Assembly (NCBI GenBank): GCA_900316955.1
Contig: ONEX01000005.1
Coordinates: forward strand, 146,681 to 210,680
Origin: an uncultured Bacteroidales bacterium
GTDB lineage: Bacteria; Bacteroidota; Bacteroidia; Bacteroidales; UBA932
Direction: 5' to 3'
DNA: 64,000 nucleotides
Positions 36,675-45,601 of this stretch are shown here, piece after piece. Numbering within the stretch: the stretch's first letter is position 1; every line of letters starts with the position of its first letter. Under the pieces are notes generated by a model. It had not been told where the DNA came from. It did not search any database and worked only from the letters and a program-made list of their open reading frames with translations. Position numbers and translations under genes: made by a program.

Positions 36675-37742
36675 TTACTTGAGTTCGGCGAGGTACTTGA
36701 TGGTGCGGACCATCTGGGAAGTGTAGGAGTTCTCGTTGTCGTACCAGGAGACGACCTGGACCTGATAGAGGTCATCGTCAACCTTGGAGACCATGGTCTG
36801 GGTGGCGTCGAACAGGGAACCGAACTTCATGCCGATGATGTCGGAGCTGACGATCTGGTCCTCGGTGTAGCCGAAGGACTCGTTGGAGGCGGCCTTCATC
36901 GCGGCGTTGATGCCCTCGACGGTGACATCCTTACCCTTCACGACAGCGATCAGGATGGTGGTGGAACCGGTCGGGGTGGGAACGCGCTGGGCGCTGCCGA
37001 TGAGCTTGCCGTTCAGTTCGGGGATCACGAGGCCGATCGCCTTGGCGGCGCCGGTGGAGTTCGGGACGATGTTGCAGGCACCCGCACGGCTGCGGCGGAG
37101 GTCACCCTTGCGCTGAGGGCCGTCGAGAATCATCTGGTCGCCGGTGTAGGCGTGGATGGTGCTCATGATACCGCTCTGGATGGGCGCGAACTTGTTGAGG
37201 GCGTCGGCCATCGGGGCGAGGCAGTTGGTGGTGCAGGAAGCGGCGCTGATCACGGTGTCGGCCGGGGTCAGGGTCTTGTGGTTGGTGTTGTAGACGATGG
37301 TCGGAAGGTCCTTGCCCGCAGGAGCGGAGATGACGACCTTCTTCGCGCCGGCCTGGATGTGCGCGGAGGCCTTCTCCTTGGAGGTGTAGAAACCGGTGCA
37401 CTCGAGGACGACGTCCACGTTGAGTTCGCCCCAAGGGAGCTCGGCCGCATTGGGCTTCGCATAGATGGTGATTTCCTTGCCGTCCACGATGATGGAACCG
37501 GGGGTGACAACCGTCTTGCCGTCTTCAGCGAGGACGGCGTCCTTGTAATCCACCGTGTGCTTTCCTTCACCGAACTTGCCGGCGAAGCCACCCTGGGCGG
37601 TGTCGTACTTCAGGAGGTGAGCAAGCATTTTGGGGCTGGTGAGGTCATTGATGGCGACCACTTCGTAACCATCAGCCTCGAACATCTGACGGAACGCCAG
37701 ACGACCGATACGGCCAAAACCGTTGATAGCAATTCTATTCAT
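36675..37742 (-). CDS. gapA: glyceraldehyde-3-phosphate dehydrogenase
   Basis: 355 residues, type I GAPDH. NAD-binding [13 protein letters not shown] at the N-terminus; an Asp in AINDLT (NAD rather than NADP preference); catalytic Cys in [32 protein letters not shown] and SWYDNENSY at the expected places. It is the glycolytic and gluconeogenic enzyme. Its own promoter (TAAATTTGC, 37809-37817) is about 66 nt upstream and a tetraloop terminator is downstream, so it is monocistronic. Confidence 0.97.
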   Translation of the reverse strand: MNRIAINGFGRIGRLAFRQMFEADGYEVVAINDLTSPKMLAHLLKYDTAQGGFAGKFGEGKHTVDYKDAVLAEDGKTVVTPGSIIVDGKEITIYAKPNAAELPWGELNVDVVLECTGFYTSKEKASAHIQAGAKKVVISAPAGKDLPTIVYNTNHKTLTPADTVISAASCTTNCLAPMADALNKFAPIQSGIMSTIHAYTGDQMILDGPQRKGDLRRSRAGACNIVPNSTGAAKAIGLVIPELNGKLIGSAQRVPTPTGSTTILIAVVKGKDVTVEGINAAMKAASNESFGYTEDQIVSSDIIGMKFGSLFDATQTMVSKVDDDLYQVQVVSWYDNENSYTSQMVRTIKYLAELK

Positions 37743-37808
37743 GTTGAACTTGGATAAAAGTTAAATGTTTTCCATTCAAGCGCTTCGGCTTATTTCTCCG
37801 AAGGCGAT

Positions 37809-37848
37809 GCAAATTTACGAAAAAAATGGGAGAATTCCGTATCTTTGC
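37809..37848. promoter_or_regulatory. divergent promoters of gapA and surE
   Basis: Minus-strand TAAATTTGC at 37809-37817 for gapA and plus-strand TATCTTTGC at 37840-37848 for surE. Confidence 0.72.
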
Positions 37849-37883
37849 AGAGAGAAATTAATAAATTTTTTAAGAAAAGTTTT

Positions 37884-38723
37884 ATGCGGATCCTGATCAG
37901 CAACGACGACGGCTACAAGGCGGGTGGAATCCACGCCCTGGCCCGCATCATGGCGGCATTCGGCGAGGTGACCGTGGTCGCCCCGAAATACCACCAGAGC
38001 GCGATGTCGATGGCTGTCTCCCTGGGCATGAAGCGGCTGGCGCACAAGGCGTTACCCGAGGAAGGCCCCGGAAATTGGCACTATTTGGACGCGACGCCGG
38101 CTTCCTGCGTGAAGTTCGGCCTGGAATATTTCTACGAGCACCGGAACCCTGACCTCGTCATCTGCGGCATCAATCACGGCTCGAACGCATCGACGGCCGC
38201 GAACTATTCCGCGACCATCGGCGCGACCGAGGAAGGCGCCCTGAACGGGTGCAAGGCCATCGGCGTGTCCCTGTGCAATTTCCGGCCGGATGCGGACTTC
38301 ACGCTCGTGGAGACGTATCTCCCGCGGATTCTCGATTTCCTGCTGGACAACTGGCCCGAAGGCAAGTACGGCCTCCTGTACAACATCAATTTCCCGGACG
38401 TCCCGGTGGACCGCGTCAAAGGCGTCTGCTTTGCCCGGCAGGGCAAGGGCCATTGGGTGCGCGAGTTCCAGGAATGGGACGTGGAACGTCTCCAGGCCTA
38501 TGAAGCCACCGGCTTCCATCTGCAGGAAAACCTGCCGCCGCTGGAGGAAGGGGAGACGGCCTACATGATGATCGGCGACTTCGTCGACGACGAGGACGGC
38601 GCCATGGACGCGGACCACGTGCTCAACGAGTCCAACTGGATCACCATCGTCCCCAACACCATCGACCGGACCGATTTCGAGGAACTCAAACGCCTCCGGG
38701 ATCTCCAGGGAACTGCACTTTGA
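37884..38723 (+). CDS. surE: 5'/3'-nucleotidase SurE
   Basis: 279 residues. Metal-binding NDDG at residues 7-10, VVAPKYHQSAMS near 40, and the VICGINHGSNAS signature near residue 95 are intact. It dephosphorylates nucleoside monophosphates and is linked to stress and stationary-phase survival (family knowledge). The ATG at 37884 gives the canonical MRILISNDDG start; a frame beginning 13 codons upstream would overlap the -7 box. It precedes lpxB, as in many Bacteroidota. Confidence 0.93.
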   Translation: MRILISNDDGYKAGGIHALARIMAAFGEVTVVAPKYHQSAMSMAVSLGMKRLAHKALPEEGPGNWHYLDATPASCVKFGLEYFYEHRNPDLVICGINHGSNASTAANYSATIGATEEGALNGCKAIGVSLCNFRPDADFTLVETYLPRILDFLLDNWPEGKYGLLYNINFPDVPVDRVKGVCFARQGKGHWVREFQEWDVERLQAYEATGFHLQENLPPLEEGETAYMMIGDFVDDEDGAMDADHVLNESNWITIVPNTIDRTDFEELKRLRDLQGTAL

Positions 38724-38742
38724 GTCGTTAGACGAGAGTAAG

Positions 38743-38776
38743 TCCCTTCCCCGAGGGAAGGGATTTAGGGAAGGGG
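38743..38776. repeat. short palindromic repeat with duplicated 3' arm
   Basis: TCCCTTCCC (38743-38751) pairs perfectly with GGGAAGGGA (38755-38763) around CGA, and the 3' arm occurs again as GGGAAGGGG (38768-38776). Two alternative hairpins are thus possible in the surE-lpxB gap. There is no T-run, so it is not a typical terminator. Confidence 0.55.
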
Positions 38777-38797
38777 TAACGTGGATGAATATGTAAT

Positions 38798-39949
38798 ATG
38801 AAATATTACCTGATAGCCGGCGAGGCGTCCGGCGACCTGCACGGTTCCAACCTGATGCGCGGCCTGTACGCGCGCGACCCCGAGGCGGACATCCGCTTCT
38901 GGGGCGGCGGGCTCATGGACGCGGTGTTCAAGGAGAACCAGCAGGGGAGCGGCCTCGTGCGTGACTATCGGGAAGGGGCCGTCATGGGCATCTGGGAGGT
39001 GTTCGTCCAGGCGCGAAAGCTGCTCCGGCGGGTCCGCTCCTGCGAGGAGGACATCCTGGCCTGGAAGCCGGACGTGGTGGTGCTCATCGACTATCCCGGA
39101 TTCAACTTCCGGATCGCCGAGTTCGCCCACAAAGCCGGTTTCAAGGTGTTCTGGTACATCGCCCCGAAGGTCTGGGCCTCGCGCGAGAGCCGGATCAAGA
39201 AGTTGAAGGCCTATGTCGACAGGCTCTTCATCGTCTTCCCCTTCGAAATCGACTATTTCCGCCGGAAAGGTGTCGATTTCATCTACAAGGGCAATCCGCT
39301 CATCGATGCGGTGGACCGTTCGCCGGCCCTGCAGGAGCCGCGGGAGGCGTTCCTGACCCGGCACGGGCTGCCGGACAAGCCGTTTGTAGCCCTCCTGGCC
39401 GGTTCCCGCAGCGGGGAGATCAAGACGATGATGCCGGTGCTCTCGGACTTTGCCGCCCGGCTGCATCAAATGCCGCAGTACGAAGATTATCAATTCGTTA
39501 TCGCTGCCGCTCCGGGACGGACGCCGGCGGATTACGGCACGATTCCGGAGTATGTCCATCTGGTCTCCGGCGACACGTACGGCGTCCTCCGCCACGCGCG
39601 GGCGGCCGTCATCAATTCCGGCACGGCCTCGCTGGAGGCTGCCCTCATCGGCACGCCGCAGGTCGTGGGATACAAGATTGCCTGGCTTACCTACCTGGTC
39701 GGCCGGGTCATCCTCAAGATCAAGTACATCAGCCTCGCGAACCTCGTCATCGACCGGCCCGCCTTCAAGGAACTGCTGCAGAATTACCTGACAGGAGAGA
39801 ACCTCGTCGTGGAAGTGCAGCGCCTGCTGGAGGATGGGAACTACCGCGCCCGGATGACCGCCGATTATGCCGAAGTCCGGGAAAAACTGGGCGGAACCGG
39901 CGCTTCCGACGCCGTCGCCGAGGCGATGATCGCGGAATTGAAGAAATAA
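38798..39949 (+). CDS. lpxB: lipid-A-disaccharide synthase
   Basis: 383 residues, GT-B fold glycosyltransferase family 19. N-terminal YYLIAGEASGDLHGSNLMRGL (about 2-22), WYIAPKVWASRESRIKKLKAYVDRLFIVFPFE and PLLAGSR-like ALLAGSRSGEIK are typical. It joins UDP-2,3-diacylglucosamine and lipid X to form the lipid A disaccharide at the inner-membrane face. The length is normal. The surE stop is 74 bp upstream with a hairpin between. Confidence 0.95.
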   Translation: MKYYLIAGEASGDLHGSNLMRGLYARDPEADIRFWGGGLMDAVFKENQQGSGLVRDYREGAVMGIWEVFVQARKLLRRVRSCEEDILAWKPDVVVLIDYPGFNFRIAEFAHKAGFKVFWYIAPKVWASRESRIKKLKAYVDRLFIVFPFEIDYFRRKGVDFIYKGNPLIDAVDRSPALQEPREAFLTRHGLPDKPFVALLAGSRSGEIKTMMPVLSDFAARLHQMPQYEDYQFVIAAAPGRTPADYGTIPEYVHLVSGDTYGVLRHARAAVINSGTASLEAALIGTPQVVGYKIAWLTYLVGRVILKIKYISLANLVIDRPAFKELLQNYLTGENLVVEVQRLLEDGNYRARMTADYAEVREKLGGTGASDAVAEAMIAELKK

Positions 39950-39998
39950 CGATCCTTTTGTGCAAGATTTTTGCATGTCAAGGATTTAAAGGGCAGTT

Positions 39999-40280
39999 AT
40001 GAAAAAGGACCGTATCAGATGGCTGTTTGCGATCGGGCTTCTGGGCCTGCTGGGCTTCTCGTCCTGCAGCCCCCGGCTCCGGCCGCGCCGGACGGCGTCC
40101 CGGGACCTGGACAGTATCCGGGTGGTACCGCTTCCGGCCCCGGATACGGGGACGCGCCTCCGCCCGCTGCCCTTTCCCGGCGACATGCCGCCGGCCAAGC
40201 TGATGTACGGTGTCCCTCCGGGCCAGTTCAAGAAGATCGACCTGGAGAACAAGGAATCGACAAAAAAGGAATCGCGATGA
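39999..40280 (+). CDS. small lipoprotein of the rSAM/lipoprotein operon (diverged copy)
   Basis: 93 residues. A lipoprotein signal ends LLGLLGFSSC (C23). The mature part is short, Pro/Arg-rich and mostly disordered, ending KLMYGVPPGQFKK followed by a charged tail. Two features recur in the larger lipoprotein directly downstream: the LLGFS(S/G)C lipobox and a (M/E)YGVPxxxF motif. I therefore read it as a shortened member of the same family that has lost the beta-domain. Its stop overlaps the next ATG (ATGA). The role is unknown; it may be a second substrate of the radical SAM enzyme. Confidence 0.68.
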   Translation: MKKDRIRWLFAIGLLGLLGFSSCSPRLRPRRTASRDLDSIRVVPLPAPDTGTRLRPLPFPGDMPPAKLMYGVPPGQFKKIDLENKESTKKESR

Positions 40281-40753
40281 AAGCTGCGCTTGGAAAAGGA
40301 TGGAAATGGCTGCTGGGCAGCCTATTGACCCTGCTGGGATTCAGTGGATGCGAGCGGATTGGAATCATCCGCTGTGAATATGGTGTGCCCAACGCCGACT
40401 TCAAACTGGTCGGCGACGTGAAAGATGCGAAGGGCAAGGGAATCGAAGGGATCCGCGTCGTATTCACGCCATACCCTGACGCTCCGGAAGAACAGCAGAA
40501 ATGGGAGAGCGACACCCTCTATTCGGATGCCCAAGGACATTTCGTGAAAGAACGGCTGAAGCACGACTGGCCGGACGGCGCGAAGAAAGCCGCCGTCAAG
40601 TTTGAAGATGTGGACGGCGCTGCCCATGGTTCGTTCCGGACGAAGGTTCTCACCGGCTCAGATTTTACTGTCGAGCAGACGAAAGAAGGGGGCAAGGGTT
40701 GGTACAATGGCGCTTACACCATCAAGGCCGATGCCGTCCTGGAAGAAGAATAA
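40277..40753 (+). CDS. radical SAM-associated putative lipoprotein
   Basis: 158 residues. A lipoprotein signal ends LLTLLGFSGC (C25), followed by a CEYGVPNADFKLVGDV stretch and a transthyretin/CarboxypepD_reg-like beta-domain (KGIEGIRVVFTPYP ... LYSDAQGHF). A DVDGAAHGSF motif lies near the C-terminus. These are the marks, from memory, of the lipoprotein of the rSAM/lipoprotein system (TIGR04134). It is presumably anchored in a membrane and exported. It lies 2 bp before the radical SAM gene. Whether it is modified, and how, is not known. Confidence 0.82.
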   Translation: MKAALGKGWKWLLGSLLTLLGFSGCERIGIIRCEYGVPNADFKLVGDVKDAKGKGIEGIRVVFTPYPDAPEEQQKWESDTLYSDAQGHFVKERLKHDWPDGAKKAAVKFEDVDGAAHGSFRTKVLTGSDFTVEQTKEGGKGWYNGAYTIKADAVLEEE

Positions 40754-40755
40754 TA

Positions 40756-41829
40756 ATGGAAGAAAGACTTTCGCTCAGGCGCCGTATCGCGCTGGATATC
40801 ACGAAGAAGCTGCAGGATGATGTGATTGCGTCACATCCGCTCCGGCAGCTTTTTTGGGAGTGTACCCTCCGCTGCAACCACCAGTGCCGCCACTGCGGCA
40901 GCGACTGCAAGCAGACGGCCGCGGTCCAGGATATGCCGATGGAAGATTTCGCCAAGGTCCTGGACAGCGTGCGCGCCGCGACGGATCCGCACCAGGTGAT
41001 GATCAACGTCACCGGCGGCGAGCCGCTGATGCGGCCCGACCTGGAAGCCTGCGGCCGGATGATGTACGAGAAGGAGTTCCCCTGGGGCATGGTCACGAAC
41101 GGCTGGGGCTTGACGCCGGAGCGCTATCAGCGCCTCCTGCAGAGCGGCCTCCGCGCGATGACCATCAGCCTGGACGGCCTGGAGGCGGACCACGACTGGA
41201 TGCGCGGCGTCCCCGGCTCCTTCAAGCGCGCCTCGGCCGCCATCAAGATGGTCATCGACTCCGGCGCCATCGCATTCGACGTCGTCACCTGCGTCAATCG
41301 GCGCAATTACCCGCATCTGAATGAACTGAAAGAATACCTCATCGGCCTGGGCCTCAAGGAGTGGCGGCTATTCACCGTCTTCCCGGTCGGCCGCGCTGCG
41401 CAGGACCCTGAACTGCAGCTCACCGGCGGGGAACTCCGGGGCTTGATGGAATTTATCAAGGCCACCCGGAAAGAAGGCCGGATCAAGGCCGAATTCGCCT
41501 GCGAAGGCTTCCTGGGCAATTACGAAGGCGATGTCCGCGACCATTTCTACATGTGCCAGGCCGGCGTCAACGTGGGCTCCGTCCTCGCCGACGGCTCCAT
41601 CTCGGCCTGCGCCAGCATCCGCGCGGACTACCACCAGGGCAACATCTACGAGGACGACTTCATGGAAGTCTGGAACACCCGCTTCCAGCCCTACCGCGAC
41701 CGCTCCTGGATGTACAAGGATGACTGCGCCGCCTGCCGCTTCTGGAAATACTGCCGCGGCAACGGCATGCACCTCCGCGACGAAAATGGTCGCCTGATCC
41801 AGTGCCTCCTGAAGAAGATGGAACAGTAA
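40756..41829 (+). CDS. radical SAM/SPASM enzyme of the rSAM/lipoprotein system
   Basis: 357 residues. The SAM [4Fe-4S] motif is CNHQCRHC (C40, C44, C47), flanked by extra cysteines C36 and C51. NVTGGEPLMRPDLE follows as the GGE motif. The C-terminal SPASM region carries many Cys: FYMCQAG, ISACASI, DDCAACRFWKYC and IQC, enough for auxiliary clusters. From memory this is the TIGR04133 type, paired with the lipoprotein just upstream. SPASM proteins usually modify peptides, so the lipoproteins are candidate substrates; the cytoplasmic modification would precede export. The ATG at 40756 is chosen as the N-terminus of the recognisable domain. Confidence 0.85.
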   Translation: MEERLSLRRRIALDITKKLQDDVIASHPLRQLFWECTLRCNHQCRHCGSDCKQTAAVQDMPMEDFAKVLDSVRAATDPHQVMINVTGGEPLMRPDLEACGRMMYEKEFPWGMVTNGWGLTPERYQRLLQSGLRAMTISLDGLEADHDWMRGVPGSFKRASAAIKMVIDSGAIAFDVVTCVNRRNYPHLNELKEYLIGLGLKEWRLFTVFPVGRAAQDPELQLTGGELRGLMEFIKATRKEGRIKAEFACEGFLGNYEGDVRDHFYMCQAGVNVGSVLADGSISACASIRADYHQGNIYEDDFMEVWNTRFQPYRDRSWMYKDDCAACRFWKYCRGNGMHLRDENGRLIQCLLKKMEQ

Positions 41830-41857
41830 CTGATTGCCTAACAACGTTTTAATACGA

Positions 41858-41890
41858 GAGAGGTGCACCTGGAAGTGCACCTCTCTTCAT
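41858..41890 (+). terminator. terminator of the rSAM/lipoprotein operon
   Basis: GAGAGGTGCAC (41858-41868) pairs perfectly with GTGCACCTCTC (41875-41885), 6-nt loop, followed by TTCATTT. It closes the unit against the convergent S9 peptidase. Confidence 0.78.
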
Positions 41891-41909
41891 TTAAGTGATT
41901 GATTATCAA

Positions 41910-44645
41910 TCAATACTCGTACCCGAAGTAGTAGTCCTTCTTGATTGTCGGGACGCCGTCGCGCATCCAGGCGGGTTCAGGGGCGCCCTTCAGGTAGTGG
42001 TCGAAGAACTGCTGGAGCCGGATGGTCAGGTCCTTGCGGTTGCGGCGCTCACGGAGGTTGTGGGCCTCGTCGTTGTATTCCAGCAGCCAGGCGGGCTTCC
42101 CGAGGCGGCGCAGGCCCATGAACATCTCGATGCCCTGGTACCACGGAACGGCCCCGTCGTTGTCATTGTGCATGATCAGCACCGGCGTCTGCACGTTCGG
42201 GAGCCGGAAGAGGGCGGAGTTCTCCAGATAGAGTTCCAGCCCGTTCCAGAGGTCGCGTCCGATGCGGGACTGCGTCTGCTCGTACTGGAACTGGCGGCTC
42301 ATGCCGGATTCCCAGCGGATGCCGCCATAGGCCGATGTCATGTTGGATACCGGCGCCCCGGCGCCCGCCGCCTTGAACATGTTCGTCCGCGTGATGAGCC
42401 AGGCGACCTGGTAGCCGCCCCAGCTCTGGCCCTGGATGGCCATGTTGTCCTTGTCCACCCACGGGAACTTCGTCAGCGACTCCGCGCCGCTCACGACGCA
42501 GTTGTAGGCCGACTGGCCCGGCATGCCGGGCGTATAGACGATATCCGGGACGAAGACGATGTAACCCCTTGAGGCATAGAAGATCAGGTTCACCGTGGAC
42601 CAGCTGGGCTGCACGATGATGTTCTTGTACAGGTTCTCGGAATAGGTCTCGTAGAAATAGATCATCACGGGGTACTTCTTGGCGGGATCGAAGTCCTCCG
42701 GCTTATACAGGAGGCCGTCCAGCGAGCGGCCGTCGAACGCGGTCCAGTGATAGAGCTCGACGGTTCCCCAGTTGTAGTCCTTCTGCTGCGGGTTGATGGC
42801 GGTGAGTTTCTCCGTCGACTTGCCGAAGTCCGTCACGTACAGGTCCATCTGCTCCTGCAGGTTGCCCTTCTGATACGCGAACACCGGCGCGTTCTTCGCT
42901 TTCCGGAGTCCGTCCCAGGTATATCCGCCGAAGGCCAGCAACTTGAAGGAATCGGCCTTGTCCGCAAAAAGGAGGGAGGCCAGCCCGTTCTCCTTGGTGG
43001 TTTCGTCGAAAACGCTCAGGAACACCTGCTCCCGGGTCCCGATGCCGGGATCGTCCTCCGCGTCCTTGGTTCTCAGGTAACGGTAGGTCCGTTTCTGTTC
43101 CCGGCCGCGGGTGATGCGGGAGGCAGAGCCGTCGGAAAGCCGGACCCGCCAGAGGTCGTACCGGTCGTACAGGACGACCTCCGCGTCCTCCGTCGCCCAG
43201 AAGGCGAGCCCGTAGGACTCGGGCATCATCGGGTGGTCGTCCTTCTCGTCCCAGAAGACCGTGTCGATGCCGCCGGTCAGGTTCCGGACCTGCTCCGCGG
43301 CAACGTCATAAACGAACCATGCACGCTCGTTGTAATCCCACCAGATGGCGTATTTTCCCTTCGGGGAGAGCTGCACCGATTCGTAGGCGCCGCGCGCGAT
43401 TTCCTGCCGCCGGCCGGAGCCCGGGAAGATGAGGGTAAGGACGGATTCCCCCTGCGTATTCCATTGGCTTTCAACTACGTTAACTGGACTTACTTCAAGG
43501 ATTACATCCGCATCGTAGTTGTCGGTGAAGATGAGCCGGTCCGCCTTGTTGGTATTGAAGGGGATGAGGCCTTCGTCCTGATACAGGCAGGGATAGGTGC
43601 GCTGCTTGTCGCGCGAGAGATTCGCCTTCATCCTCGGCGGAATCTCGTCGGCATTCCATGTCCAGATGTCAAGTCCAGCGGTCTCGAAGGAGACGAGGTT
43701 GGTGTCCTTGACCGGGACGTATTCCTGGATGCCCGCGTAGATGGAGCCGTTCTTCTTGCTGAAGCGGTAGGAGCTGTTCTCCGTGAGGCCCCAGTTCTCG
43801 GGCATGTTGCGGCGCTGGTCGGCGGCCACGAGCTCCCGCGCCTCGTCCCGGACGACATCATACAGCCACAGGGAGGCGTGCTTGCTGCCGGTGGATGCCG
43901 TGTCCTTCGCCTGCAGGTAGAGGGCTTCCGTCCCTTCCTCGTTGAAGGCGGGCACCGCGTGGAAGGTGGCGGTGTCCGTGAACATCCGTGCCTTTCCATC
44001 GGCATAGAAACCGACCACCGAGTGCTTCTTGTCCGTCTTCTGCACGAGGCCCAGCGTACGGCCGTCCTTGGAGAAGGCGAACTTGTCGATACGCCGTAGG
44101 GTGTCCAGGCTGCCGTCGGCAAAGCGATAGACCGCGACCGTCGTGCCCTGGTCCTTGTCGGCCTTCTTCACGAACGTGGTGTCGACGGTCGAGAAGGCGA
44201 ACTGCTCCGTGGCATGCAGGCCCATCTGGAAGGACTTGATGTTCGGGAACTTACGGACGATGGCGCCGGAGGTCAGGTCGATGACCGCGAGCGAGTCCTG
44301 GGGCAGTTTGTTCCCGGTGAGTTTCTTGATCTTCGCCCGGCGGGTCTTCTGGAATTCGGGCTTGATCAGGCACACGGCGTAGCGGTCGTCGTCCGTGAGC
44401 CGGACTTGGTACCCCCGCGGGATTTCCAGGGTGCGGGCGCCCTTCTTGCCGGTGATGCGGATGAAGAGCGTGCCGTCGCCTTCCTGCGGATTGACCGCGT
44501 AGGAAACGACTTTCCCGGAAGGGGAGAGGACGGTTCCGCTGACGGCCTGCCAACTGTCATAGACGTCGTGGTCGAGGGGTTTCTTCTGGGCTGCCAGCGC
44601 GAGCGGCAGGGCGAGAAGGACGGTGAGGAGCGTGATTCGTTTCAT
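41910..44645 (-). CDS. S9-family prolyl oligopeptidase-like peptidase, exported
   Basis: 911 residues with a signal peptide (ITLLTVLLALPLALAAQ). The first ~620 residues are beta-propeller-like. The C-terminal alpha/beta-hydrolase domain has the nucleophile in GQSWGGYQVAWL (S741), Asp in MHNDNDGAVPW and His in NDEAHNLRERRN. It probably degrades peptides in the periplasm. The ATG at 44645 (MKRITLL...) is used; the longer frame upstream runs antisense-like into the next gene. The GH25 stop is 1 bp upstream, so it is probably in the same transcript. Confidence 0.92.
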   Translation of the reverse strand: MKRITLLTVLLALPLALAAQKKPLDHDVYDSWQAVSGTVLSPSGKVVSYAVNPQEGDGTLFIRITGKKGARTLEIPRGYQVRLTDDDRYAVCLIKPEFQKTRRAKIKKLTGNKLPQDSLAVIDLTSGAIVRKFPNIKSFQMGLHATEQFAFSTVDTTFVKKADKDQGTTVAVYRFADGSLDTLRRIDKFAFSKDGRTLGLVQKTDKKHSVVGFYADGKARMFTDTATFHAVPAFNEEGTEALYLQAKDTASTGSKHASLWLYDVVRDEARELVAADQRRNMPENWGLTENSSYRFSKKNGSIYAGIQEYVPVKDTNLVSFETAGLDIWTWNADEIPPRMKANLSRDKQRTYPCLYQDEGLIPFNTNKADRLIFTDNYDADVILEVSPVNVVESQWNTQGESVLTLIFPGSGRRQEIARGAYESVQLSPKGKYAIWWDYNERAWFVYDVAAEQVRNLTGGIDTVFWDEKDDHPMMPESYGLAFWATEDAEVVLYDRYDLWRVRLSDGSASRITRGREQKRTYRYLRTKDAEDDPGIGTREQVFLSVFDETTKENGLASLLFADKADSFKLLAFGGYTWDGLRKAKNAPVFAYQKGNLQEQMDLYVTDFGKSTEKLTAINPQQKDYNWGTVELYHWTAFDGRSLDGLLYKPEDFDPAKKYPVMIYFYETYSENLYKNIIVQPSWSTVNLIFYASRGYIVFVPDIVYTPGMPGQSAYNCVVSGAESLTKFPWVDKDNMAIQGQSWGGYQVAWLITRTNMFKAAGAGAPVSNMTSAYGGIRWESGMSRQFQYEQTQSRIGRDLWNGLELYLENSALFRLPNVQTPVLIMHNDNDGAVPWYQGIEMFMGLRRLGKPAWLLEYNDEAHNLRERRNRKDLTIRLQQFFDHYLKGAPEPAWMRDGVPTIKKDYYFGYEY

Positions 44646-44646
44646 A

Positions 44647-45459
44647 TCAGGGTTGTTGTTTGATGACGGAGAGATCGACATAGCCCCCGTTGGCGCCGTA
44701 CACGACGGCTTCCTCGGTGAACTGCCACATGGTCCAGTCCGCAAAGCGGGGCTCTTTCTTGTTATACCGGGCGATCCACATGGGATAGTGCGCGGTGATG
44801 TCGGGGGAGAGGACGTCCCGGGCGAAGGAATCGGAGGTATAGACGATGGGCTTACGCCCATAGTGCTTTTCCACGGCCTGCAGCCAGACGAGCGCCCTCC
44901 GGCTCAGTTCGTCCTTGGAACAGCCCGCGTGCATGGTTTCGATGTCCAGGACGGGCGGGAGGTCCTTGTGCCGGAGCTTGACGGTCGCGATGTAGCGGTC
45001 GGCCTGCTTCTGCGGATCCTTGGAGGAACGGAAGAAGTGGTAGGCGCCGCGGGTATATTCCCGTTTCCCGGCCTCGGTCCAGTATTCCTCGAACCGCTTG
45101 TCCACCATCCGTTCGCCTTCGGTCGCCTTGAGGATGACGGTCGATACCGGATAGATGCTCTTCGCGCGGAGCAGGTCCTTGGTGGTATGGCCGCTCCGGT
45201 CCACGACAACTTTCAGGGAGTCCCAGACGATCCGGTCGTTGTGATGGGAAAGGTCCACGCAGAAGTGATGCGCCCCGTCGGGGATCCGGGCCCCGGTCGA
45301 TGCGAACCGGCCTTCCCGGATGTAGGGGTAGAGGACGCCCGCCGCAACCAGCAGCAGCCCGGCGGCGACGAGCCACGGACTGACCTTCCATTTGCGGGTT
45401 TTCTTCCGCTTTCGGGCGCTCTTTTTCCCTTTTTGGGGGGTTAACTTTTTTGTTACCAC
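44647..45459 (-). CDS. GH25 (Chalaropsis-type) lysozyme, membrane-anchored
   Basis: 270 residues. A very basic N-terminus is followed by one TM segment (SPWLVAAGLLLVAAGVLY, about 27-44), then a GH25 domain: FCVDLSHHND, VILKATEGERMVD, YHFFRSS, the acidic pair in PPVLDIETMH, and WIARYNKKEP...WQF near the end. It cleaves peptidoglycan beta-1,4 bonds, presumably in the periplasm for wall remodelling. The start codon is GTG; the first AAA-rich codons look like a leaderless or short-leader start. It is cotranscribed with the S9 peptidase. Confidence 0.88.
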   Translation of the reverse strand: MVTKKLTPQKGKKSARKRKKTRKWKVSPWLVAAGLLLVAAGVLYPYIREGRFASTGARIPDGAHHFCVDLSHHNDRIVWDSLKVVVDRSGHTTKDLLRAKSIYPVSTVILKATEGERMVDKRFEEYWTEAGKREYTRGAYHFFRSSKDPQKQADRYIATVKLRHKDLPPVLDIETMHAGCSKDELSRRALVWLQAVEKHYGRKPIVYTSDSFARDVLSPDITAHYPMWIARYNKKEPRFADWTMWQFTEEAVVYGANGGYVDLSVIKQQP

Positions 45460-45554
45460 CTATAACAAAATAGTTTCTTTGATTAATTGACAATTAATTA
45501 CGAGATAATTACGCTATTCTTGCTCCGGAACGTCGTTTCTGTCGGAAAAATGCT

Positions 45555-45563
45555 TAACTTTGC
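45555..45563 (+). promoter_or_regulatory. -7 box of the rubrerythrin gene
   Basis: TAACTTTGC, 38 nt before the ATG at 45602. The stretch 45464-45600 is AT-rich and otherwise empty. Confidence 0.7.
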
Positions 45564-45601
45564 ATCTACCTGATACAAATATACAAACAATAAACGGAAT
45601 T

